Shown here one piece after another: positions 7,683-15,794 of a stretch of 64,000 bases of DNA. The notes under the pieces were generated by a model. The model did not search any database and was not told where the DNA came from. It saw only the letters and a program-made list of their open reading frames with translations. Every line of letters starts with the position of its first letter. The stretch's first letter is position 1. This stretch comes from Microbacterium arborescens (lineage in GTDB: Bacteria; Actinomycetota; Actinomycetes; Actinomycetales; Microbacteriaceae): contig NZ_CP128474.1 of assembly GCF_030369635.1 (NCBI RefSeq), positions 2,666,001-2,730,000 on the forward strand, given 5' to 3'. The position numbers and the translations under genes were made by a program.

Positions 7683-7960
7683 TCAGGTGAGGTGGCCGAC
7701 GCCCGCGAGCGCGGCCTTCGTGCGAGGCGACATGACCTCCGGCGCCATCGTCATCTCGAGCTTCTCGACATCGGACCACCCCCGCGGAATCGGACGACGC
7801 GCGAGAGGAAGACGTGCAGGGCGATGTGAGCCGCGGCCGCGGCCAGCCAGAACGATCGCGGCGGGGGCGATGTTGACGACGGCGATGATGATGAGCGGAA
7901 CCCAGGCGCTCGGGAGGCTCCACCGCGGTCCAAACGTGCGTGACGCGTCAGGTTCGGACG
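7683..7960 (-). pseudogene. Frameshifted remnant of a small membrane-protein gene
   Basis: Three reading frames of the minus strand hold successive protein-like pieces: WSLPSAWVPLIIIAVVNIAP (frame ending at 7683), then FWLAAAAAHIALHVFLSRVV (frame of 7751), then back to the first frame for WSDVEKLEMTMAPEVMSPRT up to the stop. Reading through needs two compensating one-base shifts. No usable start codon is present in the first frame. This looks like a decayed two-helix membrane protein between the esx promoter and the HNH gene. Confidence 0.4.
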
Positions 7961-8049
7961 GCTGTGCTGCGGCATGTTCCGACGGTCGATCGCGCGGATG
8001 CCGCAGCCTGTGGACAGTTCGGGTGAATGTCGGAGGTCGGCGCCATGAT

Positions 8050-8065
8050 TAGAACGTGCATTCGA
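8050..8065. promoter_or_regulatory. LexA/SOS-box-like site at the start of the DUF222-HNH gene
   Basis: TAGAAC-GTGC-ATTCGA matches the actinobacterial SOS box TCGAAC-N4-GTTCGA at 10 of 12 fixed positions. Members of the related 13E12 family are known SOS genes in mycobacteria, so LexA control is plausible. The box overlaps the upstream GTG start candidate at 8056. Confidence 0.4.
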
Positions 8066-9480
8066 ACCACGCATCCGGCAGCGGGATGGGCAGCGACGCC
8101 GACGTCGCCGCGCTCGCGGCGCTGGTCGCGGATGCCGAGGCGGCTGCGGATGTGGTGCGGGCCGGGCAGGTCCGGGAGGTGCGGGTTCTGGCGGCGGCGG
8201 GGGTGCTGGCTGAGCAGCAGTCGGCGGGCGCGTCAGAGCGGGTGAAGGCGCGGGAGATGGCACTGCGTGGGATCGCCGCCGAGCTTGCCGGGGTGTTCGT
8301 CGCGACCGACCGGACGTTGCAGCGTCGCATCGACGAAGCCCGAGACCTCGTCGACAACTACCCGTTGACGATGGCGGCATGGGAGGCCGGGCGGATCGTC
8401 CGCGGGCACGTGCGGGTCATCCAGGACGTCGGAGGCGTCATCCCGGCGGGTGACCGTGCGGAGTTCGAACGCCTCGCGATCGAGAAGTGCGAACGCGACG
8501 CCCCGAACCGGGTGCGCGACGCGCTCCAGATGGTCGCCGAACGGGTGCACCCGCGATCGTTCGCGGAACGCCACGAGGAGGTCGCGGCGGGGAGGTGCGT
8601 CTCGGTTAAGCCCGGCCCGGACGGGATGTCGGATTTGATCGCGACGCTGCCGACCGTGATCGCCGACGGAATCGTCGACCGACTTACGCGACAGGCGCGG
8701 GAGATCATCAACGCACGACCTGCGCGCGACGCCGCGGGCGTTCCTGACGAGCGAGCCGACACGCGAGCCGACGCGAATGGCGGCGCACCCGACGCCGAAA
8801 CGACGCTTGATGTCGGGTCGTCGTTCATCGACGACGGCCGGAGCATCGACCAGGTTCGAGCCGACGTGTTCTCCGACCTCCTGCTGGCCGGAACACCGGC
8901 CCTCGACCCCACCGCGACCGGTGACGGCAACGGCACCCTCGGAGCGATCCGCGCGCACGTACAGGTCGCGGTGTCGGCTTTGACCCTGATGGGCAACGAT
9001 GAGGAGCCGGCTGATCTCGCCGGACGCTCCCCCATCGACGCCGCCACCGCCCGCGAGCTGGCGGGCAACGCCACCTCGTGGGGCCGGCTCCTCACCCACC
9101 CCGTCACCGGAACCGTCCTGGAATGCGACGCGTACCGGCCCACCGCGGCAATGATCCGGTTGCTGCGAGCCCGGGACCGGCACTGCCGGTTCCCCGGATG
9201 CCGACAACCCGCCATCCGATGCGAACTCGACCACACCATCGCCGCATCCGACGGCGGCAAGACACACGTGTGCAACCTCGCCGACCTCTGCAAACGCCAC
9301 CACGACGTCAAACACCACACCAGATGGCACGTGGCACAACTCGCGGGTGGAACCCTCGTCTGGACCTCACCGACCGGGCGGGTCTATCGCGAAGACGCAC
9401 CACCACCACTGGTCACCTTCACGATCCCAGAACCACCCGGCACGGCTGGGCCACCACCCGACGTACCACCACCGTTCTGA
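8056..9480 (+). CDS. DUF222 / HNH endonuclease-domain protein (13E12 family)
   Basis: A 474-residue protein (or about 464 if the ATG at 8086 is used, which would leave the SOS-like box upstream). The N-terminal two thirds is the helical DUF222 domain; residues about 380-425 form an HNH nuclease fold with CRFPGC, a CELDH His, the Asn of CNLADL and KRHHDVKHH, with Cys pairs that can bind zinc. The family is multicopy in many actinobacteria; its biological role is unsettled. Here it separates the intact esx operon from the decaying paralogous module and ends only 22 bp from that pseudogene. Confidence 0.85.
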   Translation: MHSNHASGSGMGSDADVAALAALVADAEAAADVVRAGQVREVRVLAAAGVLAEQQSAGASERVKAREMALRGIAAELAGVFVATDRTLQRRIDEARDLVDNYPLTMAAWEAGRIVRGHVRVIQDVGGVIPAGDRAEFERLAIEKCERDAPNRVRDALQMVAERVHPRSFAERHEEVAAGRCVSVKPGPDGMSDLIATLPTVIADGIVDRLTRQAREIINARPARDAAGVPDERADTRADANGGAPDAETTLDVGSSFIDDGRSIDQVRADVFSDLLLAGTPALDPTATGDGNGTLGAIRAHVQVAVSALTLMGNDEEPADLAGRSPIDAATARELAGNATSWGRLLTHPVTGTVLECDAYRPTAAMIRLLRARDRHCRFPGCRQPAIRCELDHTIAASDGGKTHVCNLADLCKRHHDVKHHTRWHVAQLAGGTLVWTSPTGRVYREDAPPPLVTFTIPEPPGTAGPPPDVPPPF

Positions 9481-9502
9481 CGCGCATCTCCGCCGTCCCG
9501 AC

Positions 9503-9790
9503 GCGCAGCGCCAGGGTATGAAAGATCTCGGAATGCCGCTGGAAAGCGACCGTTTCGAGGCGACTGAACCGCGTCTCCGCGCTCAGGATCGCGCGAGAAC
9601 CCCGGAGAGCCGCAGCGAGGCCGACCAGGATCGCCGTCGGCACGAGGAAGAGCGGTGAGGGGATGACGGCGTCCCGCTTCGTGTCCATCGGTGCGCTCAC
9701 TTGGCCACCCGACAGCACGAGCGACCCGATGAGGTATGCAACGAGTGCGTGAGACGACGGTGATCACCACATAGAGCGTTCGGCTCGCGG
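9503..9790 (-). pseudogene. Fused and frameshifted remnant of two esx-accessory membrane genes
   Basis: Reading down the minus strand: TLYVVITVVS, a frameshift, then AYLIGSLVLSGGQVSAP and PLFLVPTAILVGLAAAL, clearly homologous to the membrane protein at 3844-4392 (FLVGSLILSGGQVSES, PLFVIPAGVLIALAG). It then joins ETRFSRLETVAFQRHSEIF, homologous to the N-terminus of the protein at 2280-3089 (DVRFAQLEAVAYQRHPEIF). A deletion has therefore fused two genes and removed the lipoprotein that lies between them in the intact operon. No full-length product is possible. Confidence 0.65.
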
Positions 9791-10103
9791 AGTGCGCTCG
9801 GCGTGGTGAGGCGGTCGGCTGCGGCACGGCGCCAGCCCAGGCGGACAACGACGACACCGTCGGACGAGGTCCCGGCGCGGCAACCGCACCGTGCAGTCCC
9901 GTACGCCAGGCGGCCGGCAGCACTGCCGGCCGACAGCACGTACGCGGGAGAGCGCGCGGCCCCCACGAAGACGGCCATGGCGACGACCGGACCCCGGTTG
10001 CGCTCGTGGCGGGGTGGCACGAGCACCGCGGTGCCGGAGAACGACGCCGCCACTCCCAGGGGTGAGTGTGATCCACAACCCCGGTCAACTCTCCGCGGCC
10101 CGC
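9791..10103 (-). other. Non-coding or eroded stretch within the decaying module
   Basis: About 313 bp with several open frames but no convincing protein. One minus frame shows a weakly membrane-like piece (VVAMAVFVGAARSPAYVLSA) running towards the pseudogene below. It is best read as eroded coding sequence. Confidence 0.35.
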
Positions 10104-10732
10104 TCAGTCTGCGGGCGGCGGGGAAGAGGGCAGCCGCGGCTCACCATCGGCGATGCCGAAGAAGATCGGGTCGGAGGGCGCCTCCTGCTCTGGGACCGGC
10201 CAATCCGGAATCGGATCGTCACCATAGATCATCCGGTCCAATTCCTCGATGTCGCCGGGCTGGCAGGGCGAGGTCGCGGTCAGCACCACGTTGCCGTTGT
10301 CGATCAACGTCACCGTCAACAGCGAGTACACCCCCTGCTTGCGCACGATCACATCACCCGACGACACCGTCCCGGACGCGAGATCCATACCCTCGACCTC
10401 GAAACCCGCCTCGACCAGATGCTGAGACACCGCCTCCCGTTTGTCCGGGATCTCCGCCGGATCGATGCTCACCGTCCGGGTCAGATCGAACTTCCACCCG
10501 TCGCCGCACCCGACTCCCGACGGCAGCATCCCGTACGCCCCACCTCCCAGGGCCCGTCGTGGACCGCCGCAAGCACTCCGTTCGTCGTCTCCCGGAAATC
10601 CAGATACAGGCTCTCCGCCCGCTCGAACAGTTCCTCACCTGTCGGTTCTGCCACCGTCGCCCCACATCCCGTCAGAACGGTGACCGCGAACGCGGCCGCC
10701 GTCGCACCGAACAGACTTCTCCGCATGCTCAC
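10104..10732 (-). pseudogene. Lipoprotein gene broken by a frameshift
   Basis: The first part (10732 to about 10525) encodes a signal peptide with lipobox VLTGC, then PTGEELFERAESLYLDF and AAVHDGPWEVGRTG before the frame closes at 10481. The continuation (LPSGVGCGDGWKFDLTRTV to the stop at 10104) is in another frame and begins where the first part loses similarity to the intact lipoprotein at 3086-3847. A one-base change near 10527 explains it. The downstream frame happens to start with ATG at 10529, so a split product cannot be excluded. The GTG at 10730-10732 overlaps the upstream stop (GTGA). Confidence 0.6.
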
Positions 10733-11169
10733 CGCCGCACCTCATCGGCGCGCCGGGGGCGGGGCGATCGCACCGCGATGATGACGAGGAGCACGACCTG
10801 CGCCACGGCGAGTGCGAACCACAGCCGCAGTTGCGCTTCCGAGAACGACGTGCCCGCAGACGTTCCCACCACAGCGCGGTATCCGATCGCCGCGACCATT
10901 GCCACCGCGACGATCGTGGCGATGATCGCGGCATCCGTTCGCCTTGCCGCAGGCCGGACGACGGCCGCCGCGCCGAGAGCGAGAACCGCGACGACGGATG
11001 CCGTCACCATGATCGGAAGGGCGAGGCCGGGGTCGAGCCGGATACGCCGGAGCGGTGGATACATCACGGCAGCCGAGACGACCGCGGACGTCATCCCGGC
11101 GCCCGCGATCCACGCCCACCACCGCCCGCCCGCAGTGGCTGGCGACGCGCGGACCCGCCCCGACGACAT
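10729..11169 (-). CDS. Four-TM membrane protein, paralogue-like partner of the broken lipoprotein
   Basis: A 146-residue protein with four hydrophobic segments (about 19-38, 50-72, 78-100, 112-134) and basic ends. It starts 5 nt after the secretion ATPase stop and overlaps the lipoprotein start. Its layout and its position before a lipoprotein gene match the gene at 3844-4392, though sequence identity is low. It is still open and may be functional, although the genes that follow are decayed. Confidence 0.65.
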   Translation of the reverse strand: MSSGRVRASPATAGGRWWAWIAGAGMTSAVVSAAVMYPPLRRIRLDPGLALPIMVTASVVAVLALGAAAVVRPAARRTDAAIIATIVAVAMVAAIGYRAVVGTSAGTSFSEAQLRLWFALAVAQVVLLVIIAVRSPRPRRADEVRR

Positions 11170-11174
11170 CCGAC

Positions 11175-14100
11175 TCAGCGAATGGTCTCGGTGACGGTGT
11201 CCGTCGACACGACCTCCGCGGCGCTGGCCGCCACAGGACCGGGCGCCGCGACGGTCTCGGACTCGACGAGCGGCATCTGCACCGTGACGGCGCGACCGGC
11301 CTGCACGAAGATTCCGCGGCCTTCAGGGAAGTCGCTGCGCTTGACCTTCGGGAACGGCACCTTGAACACGGCGTCGCCGTCGAAGGCATCCGGTTTGAGG
11401 ATGATGCCCTTGCGGCCGCCCTTGAAGTCGCCGACGAGGCCGAACCCGCTGGTCACCTGCGTGACGTCGGCATCGCCGATGAGCAGGTGATCGCTGCGGT
11501 TCACCGCCTGGAACAGCGCCTTCAGGGGGCGCTCCGCGGGCGAGTCGGCGAACTGCGGCACGTCCTCGACGACGATGAGGATGCGGCGCCCCAGCGTCTC
11601 ATCCGCGACGAGCTCCGCGAGCTCGGTGGCGAGCTCCTTCGCGTCGTCGGGCGTCGTGGCGCTGCGCACCCACGGCGCGAAATCGCGCAGCTGCGACCGG
11701 CGCCCGCCGAAGTGGAACAGCGTCACCTCGGGGTCGAGGCGCGTCATTGAGGTGATGAGCGCCTTCATCGCCGTGGTCTTGCCCGCCATCGGCGGGCCGG
11801 CGACGACGAAGGTGCCGACGGGGTCGAAGTCGCGCGCCGCCAGCGTGTCTTCGGCGACACCGAGTACGGGGAACTCCCCGATGCGGTCGGGCAGGTCGGC
11901 GAGTGCCAGACGCGTCGGCAGCGAGCCGATCTCGGCGACCTCGCGCACGCCGCGCGAACGCAGCTCGTCGGCGAGCTGACCGAGCAGCTTCGTCTGCTCA
12001 GCGACGTTCGGCGTGCCGCCGAGCACCGCGATCTGGGTCTCGAACCCGTCGACGATCGCCCGACCCGGCGCAGATCGCTCGTCGAGGACATCCTTCGGCG
12101 CGTTCAGTAGCGCGTAGGCATTCTCGTCGGAGAGGCGCAGGACGACGCGACGCGAGATGTTCGAGCTGACGGCCGTCGGCACCGACCCGGAGCGGTCGGC
12201 GGTCGCCACGACGTGGACGCCGAGCGGGCGGCCCTCGCCGAGGATCCGCATGAACGCCTGGTAGAACGGCATCCGCGCCGTCGTCGACTCCCACTCGGCC
12301 CGGAACTGCGGCAGCCCGTCGAGCAGCAGCACGATGCGCGCCTCGTCACGGCCGGTGAGCTCGCGGTACTCGGCGATCGTCGACGCGTTGGCGGCGCTGA
12401 AGCGCTTGCCGCGATCGTCGAGGACCTTGCCGAGCGAACGCATGATGCGCTGCACACGCTCGGCGTCGTCACCGGGGATCACCGATCCGACGTGTGGCAG
12501 GATCTCGAGGCTCTTGAGCGATCCCGATCCGAAGTCGAGGCCGTAGACCTCGATGTTCTCGGCGCGGCGGCCCGTGGTCGCGGCGGCGATGGCGATCGTG
12601 CGGAGGACCGTCGACTTGCCCGAGCCGCTCGTGCCGTACACGAGCATCGAGCCGTCGCGGTCGGGATCGAAGTAGACCGCTTCCTGCAGCTGGCGTTCGG
12701 GGATGTCGCTCTTGCCGATGAGGATCGACCCGGCTCTGCCCGCGGGCAACGAGCGGATGTCGACGGTCGTCTCCAGATCGTCGAGCCACGGCCGCCGCGG
12801 GGCAGGGATGGCCGCCCGGTTGGCCGCAGCGACGAGGGTCGCGACGATGCGCTTCTGGTCGTTGGGCCCGGGGTCGACCTCGGCAGCGGGGTCTTCGGGC
12901 TTCTCGTCGACCTCCCAGCGCTGCACCGAGCCGAAGCGGAGCTCGGCGACGCTCACATCGGCGGCGACGACCTCATCGGTGCTCCAGCCGCCGGCATAGG
13001 CGGACTGGAAGGGCACGAGCCGGCCCGGGCCGGTCTTCGCGATACCGCGGCCGGGGATGCTGGGGTCGAAGCGTGCCGCCACGGGATCGTCGACGACGTC
13101 CTTCGAGTCGGACTCGTCGGCCATGCGCAGCGCGACGCGCAGGTTCGTGTTGGCGCGGAGGTTGTCCTTGATGACGCCGGCGGGACGCTGCGTCGCCATG
13201 ATGAGGTGGATACCGAGCGAACGGCCGCGCTGAGCGATGTCGACGACTCCGTCGACGAACTCGGGCACCTCGCCGGCGAGAGCGGCGAATTCGTCGATCA
13301 CCAGCACGAGAGCGGGTGGGGTCTCGGGGTCACGACGCTTCTCGAGCTCGAGGAGGTCCTTCGCCTTCTTGCGGTTGAACAGGTGTTCGCGGTGATGCAG
13401 CTCGGCCCGGAGGCTCGTCAGGGCGCGGCGGACGAGGTGCGGGCTCAGGTCGGTCACCAGGCCGACGGTGTGCGGCAGCTCGACGCAGTCGGCGAAGGCC
13501 GACCCGCCCTTGTAGTCGACGAAGAGGAAGGTGACGCGGTCGGGGCTGTGGGCGGCCGCCATGCCGAGCACCCAGGCCTGCAGGAACTCCGACTTGCCGG
13601 CACCCGTGGTACCGCCGACGAGGGCGTGGGGGCCCTGTGTGCGCAGGTCGAGCGTCATGGCGTCGGTGGCGCCCTGGCCCACGATCGCGCGGAGGTTGCC
13701 CGCCTTCTTGAGGCGGGGCAGCGCAGCGCCCGAGCGATCGAGGATCGTGTTGTTCTCACGCCAGCGCTCGACCGCGAAGGTGGGGTCGGACGCGAGCTCC
13801 GACCCGACGAGCGAGAGGAACATCACCGAGTTCGGGATGTCGGAGGAGTCCTCGATGATCGTGCTCGCGTCGGTGACGGGCGCGAGGCGCTTCGCGAGCA
13901 CGGTCATGAGCTCGTTCGAGACACCCTCGACCTCGGTGACGGGGTACTCGACGCCGCTGCGGACCGTTCCGACACGCGCCGCACCGAGGCCCGCCGACAC
14001 GTCGACGAACGAGCGGCACACGGCGGGCAGCGCATCGACGACGGGGGCGACGAAGATGCCGTAGACCCCGACGTCGGCGCCGCGCTCGAGCACTTGGATC

Positions 14101-15752
14101 AGACGGGCGCGGTCGACAGGCGCGTCGGCGGTCACGATGACGAGCACCGCGGTCTGCCCCGGGAACGTCGCCTCTTCAGCGGCGCGCCGGACGTCGGTGC
14201 CGTAGCGCATCGGGTCCCAGTCGTCGTCGAACGGCAGACGCGGCGCGGCCGCCGCCTTCGACCGACGCATCACGAGCTCTTCGAGACCCGACAGCAGCGC
14301 GGCCCCCGTGGAGGCGGAATCCGACAGCGGCATGTCACGGAACGGGCTGCGCTCACTCGAGGTGTGCGGCAGCCACTTGAGCCACTCGAGCTCCTTCGCC
14401 CACTCGGGCTCGGTCAGCGCGACGGCGGCGAGATCGTTCGGGGAATGCAGGCCGAATAGTTGCACGGCCAGACCGCGAAGAGCGTCGGCGGCCTCGCGGG
14501 CACCGCCGGCGACGCCGATGACGCCGACGCTCTGAAGCGATTCGAGAACCGGGACGCCGTCGATCAGACGGTAGCGCTCGCGCAAGCGGTCGACGCGTTC
14601 GACGTACTCCTGCAGCGCGTCGGGGTTCTCCGCGCGCTTGACGCTCGTGCGCGAGGGAGCCTCCGAGGTGCCCATGCGCACCGAGAGGAAGTTCCAATGC
14701 TCGGGCCGGCGGGTCCAGAGCATGGGGCCGAGCTGCATCGACTGTTCGAAGACGACTGCCACCGGCGGGACTTCGGCGTTGCGCACCTCGCGCTCACGCG
14801 GACGCAGCCGGTACAGCTTCTCTTCGAGCTCCTCGAAGGTGCGCTCGAAGATCTCGACCTCTTTGCGCTGGCGCTGGCCGAGCTGCGTGCGCTGCGAGAC
14901 GAAGTTGCCGAGCAGCATCATCGGGGTCATGAAGACGATCAGCAGCGTGCGCGGCTGATTGGTGATGGAGAACATCGCGATGCCGAGGATGAGCGGAGCG
15001 ATGAGCATCGGCCAGGGAAAGAGGCGCGAGACCGGGTCCTTGGGCAGCCGCGGCTCTTCGAGCTCCTCCCCGACGTAGCGCGCCTCGACCCGGGGGCTGC
15101 GGTTGAACAGCAGGCTGCCGCCGCGTTCGAGGACCGGATCCTGCTCGACCGGAGCGAACGTCTCGGCCATCGAGACCACGAGCTCGGTGTCGCCGAGCTG
15201 GAAGCGCTGACCGGGGATGACGCGGAGACGCTGAACGAGACCGCCGTCGATCACGATGCCGTTGGCCGAGTTCAGGTCGACCAGCTCGACGGATGCCCCG
15301 ATCTCGATGCGAGCGTGGCGCTTGGAGACGAGCCGGTCGTCGAGGACGATGTCGTTGCCTTGCGCCCGGCCGATCGTGAAATGACCCTGCGGCAGCGAGA
15401 ACTCGCGTCCCGCGAGGGGGCCGCCGACGACGTGGAGAATGGCGGCGACGGGGCCGCCCGCTCCGCGCGTGGCGACGTAATCCGCGCCCAGGTTGGTCAC
15501 CGACGCGACGAACCCCGACCCGATGGGCGCGTCGCTGACGAGCATGTGCGGGTCGAGCATGACGAAGTCGGGTGAGGTCGGCGGCGCGACCGTGAGTGTC
15601 AGGACATCCGCCTCGCCTGCCGCGACCTCCCGTCGCGGATCGCTGTCGACGATCCGGCGGGCGACGTCGTGCACGGTGGCCGTCGAGTCCGACGTGACGA
15701 CGATGTCGGTGCCGGTGTGATCACGGCGCTGGAGAGTCAGCTTGAGTCTCAT
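11175..15752 (-). CDS. eccC: Type VII secretion FHA-FtsK/SpoIIIE ATPase (EccC/EssC family)
   Basis: A 1525-residue membrane ATPase that drives export of WXG100 proteins. An N-terminal ubiquitin- or FHA-like fold (about 1-95) precedes an FHA domain (about 108-190: TIGR near 126, SKRH near 144, SANG). Two membrane helices follow (about 245-290). Three FtsK/SpoIIIE domains have Walker A motifs GTTGAGKS (Lys near 719), GTSGSGKS (near 1046) and GPPMAGKT (near 1324). Domain 1 has a full Walker B, LVIDEFA; domain 2 has LLLDGLP, lacking the usual Glu. Fusion of FHA to the ATPase is the EssC (T7SSb) layout. It lies 42 nt after the RDD-FHA gene, probably in one operon. Confidence 0.9.
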   Translation of the reverse strand: MRLKLTLQRRDHTGTDIVVTSDSTATVHDVARRIVDSDPRREVAAGEADVLTLTVAPPTSPDFVMLDPHMLVSDAPIGSGFVASVTNLGADYVATRGAGGPVAAILHVVGGPLAGREFSLPQGHFTIGRAQGNDIVLDDRLVSKRHARIEIGASVELVDLNSANGIVIDGGLVQRLRVIPGQRFQLGDTELVVSMAETFAPVEQDPVLERGGSLLFNRSPRVEARYVGEELEEPRLPKDPVSRLFPWPMLIAPLILGIAMFSITNQPRTLLIVFMTPMMLLGNFVSQRTQLGQRQRKEVEIFERTFEELEEKLYRLRPREREVRNAEVPPVAVVFEQSMQLGPMLWTRRPEHWNFLSVRMGTSEAPSRTSVKRAENPDALQEYVERVDRLRERYRLIDGVPVLESLQSVGVIGVAGGAREAADALRGLAVQLFGLHSPNDLAAVALTEPEWAKELEWLKWLPHTSSERSPFRDMPLSDSASTGAALLSGLEELVMRRSKAAAAPRLPFDDDWDPMRYGTDVRRAAEEATFPGQTAVLVIVTADAPVDRARLIQVLERGADVGVYGIFVAPVVDALPAVCRSFVDVSAGLGAARVGTVRSGVEYPVTEVEGVSNELMTVLAKRLAPVTDASTIIEDSSDIPNSVMFLSLVGSELASDPTFAVERWRENNTILDRSGAALPRLKKAGNLRAIVGQGATDAMTLDLRTQGPHALVGGTTGAGKSEFLQAWVLGMAAAHSPDRVTFLFVDYKGGSAFADCVELPHTVGLVTDLSPHLVRRALTSLRAELHHREHLFNRKKAKDLLELEKRRDPETPPALVLVIDEFAALAGEVPEFVDGVVDIAQRGRSLGIHLIMATQRPAGVIKDNLRANTNLRVALRMADESDSKDVVDDPVAARFDPSIPGRGIAKTGPGRLVPFQSAYAGGWSTDEVVAADVSVAELRFGSVQRWEVDEKPEDPAAEVDPGPNDQKRIVATLVAAANRAAIPAPRRPWLDDLETTVDIRSLPAGRAGSILIGKSDIPERQLQEAVYFDPDRDGSMLVYGTSGSGKSTVLRTIAIAAATTGRRAENIEVYGLDFGSGSLKSLEILPHVGSVIPGDDAERVQRIMRSLGKVLDDRGKRFSAANASTIAEYRELTGRDEARIVLLLDGLPQFRAEWESTTARMPFYQAFMRILGEGRPLGVHVVATADRSGSVPTAVSSNISRRVVLRLSDENAYALLNAPKDVLDERSAPGRAIVDGFETQIAVLGGTPNVAEQTKLLGQLADELRSRGVREVAEIGSLPTRLALADLPDRIGEFPVLGVAEDTLAARDFDPVGTFVVAGPPMAGKTTAMKALITSMTRLDPEVTLFHFGGRRSQLRDFAPWVRSATTPDDAKELATELAELVADETLGRRILIVVEDVPQFADSPAERPLKALFQAVNRSDHLLIGDADVTQVTSGFGLVGDFKGGRKGIILKPDAFDGDAVFKVPFPKVKRSDFPEGRGIFVQAGRAVTVQMPLVESETVAAPGPVAASAAEVVSTDTVTETIR

Positions 15753-15794
15753 CGAGGTTTCCTGTCAGCCGTGCGACGTCGGTCGGCGGGGAGG

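Noticed and set aside
12213-14459. Long open frame on the plus strand opposite the secretion ATPase
   Set aside because: It is antisense to a clearly conserved ATPase, has an Arg/Asp/Gly-rich translation with no domain, and is explained by high GC codon bias.
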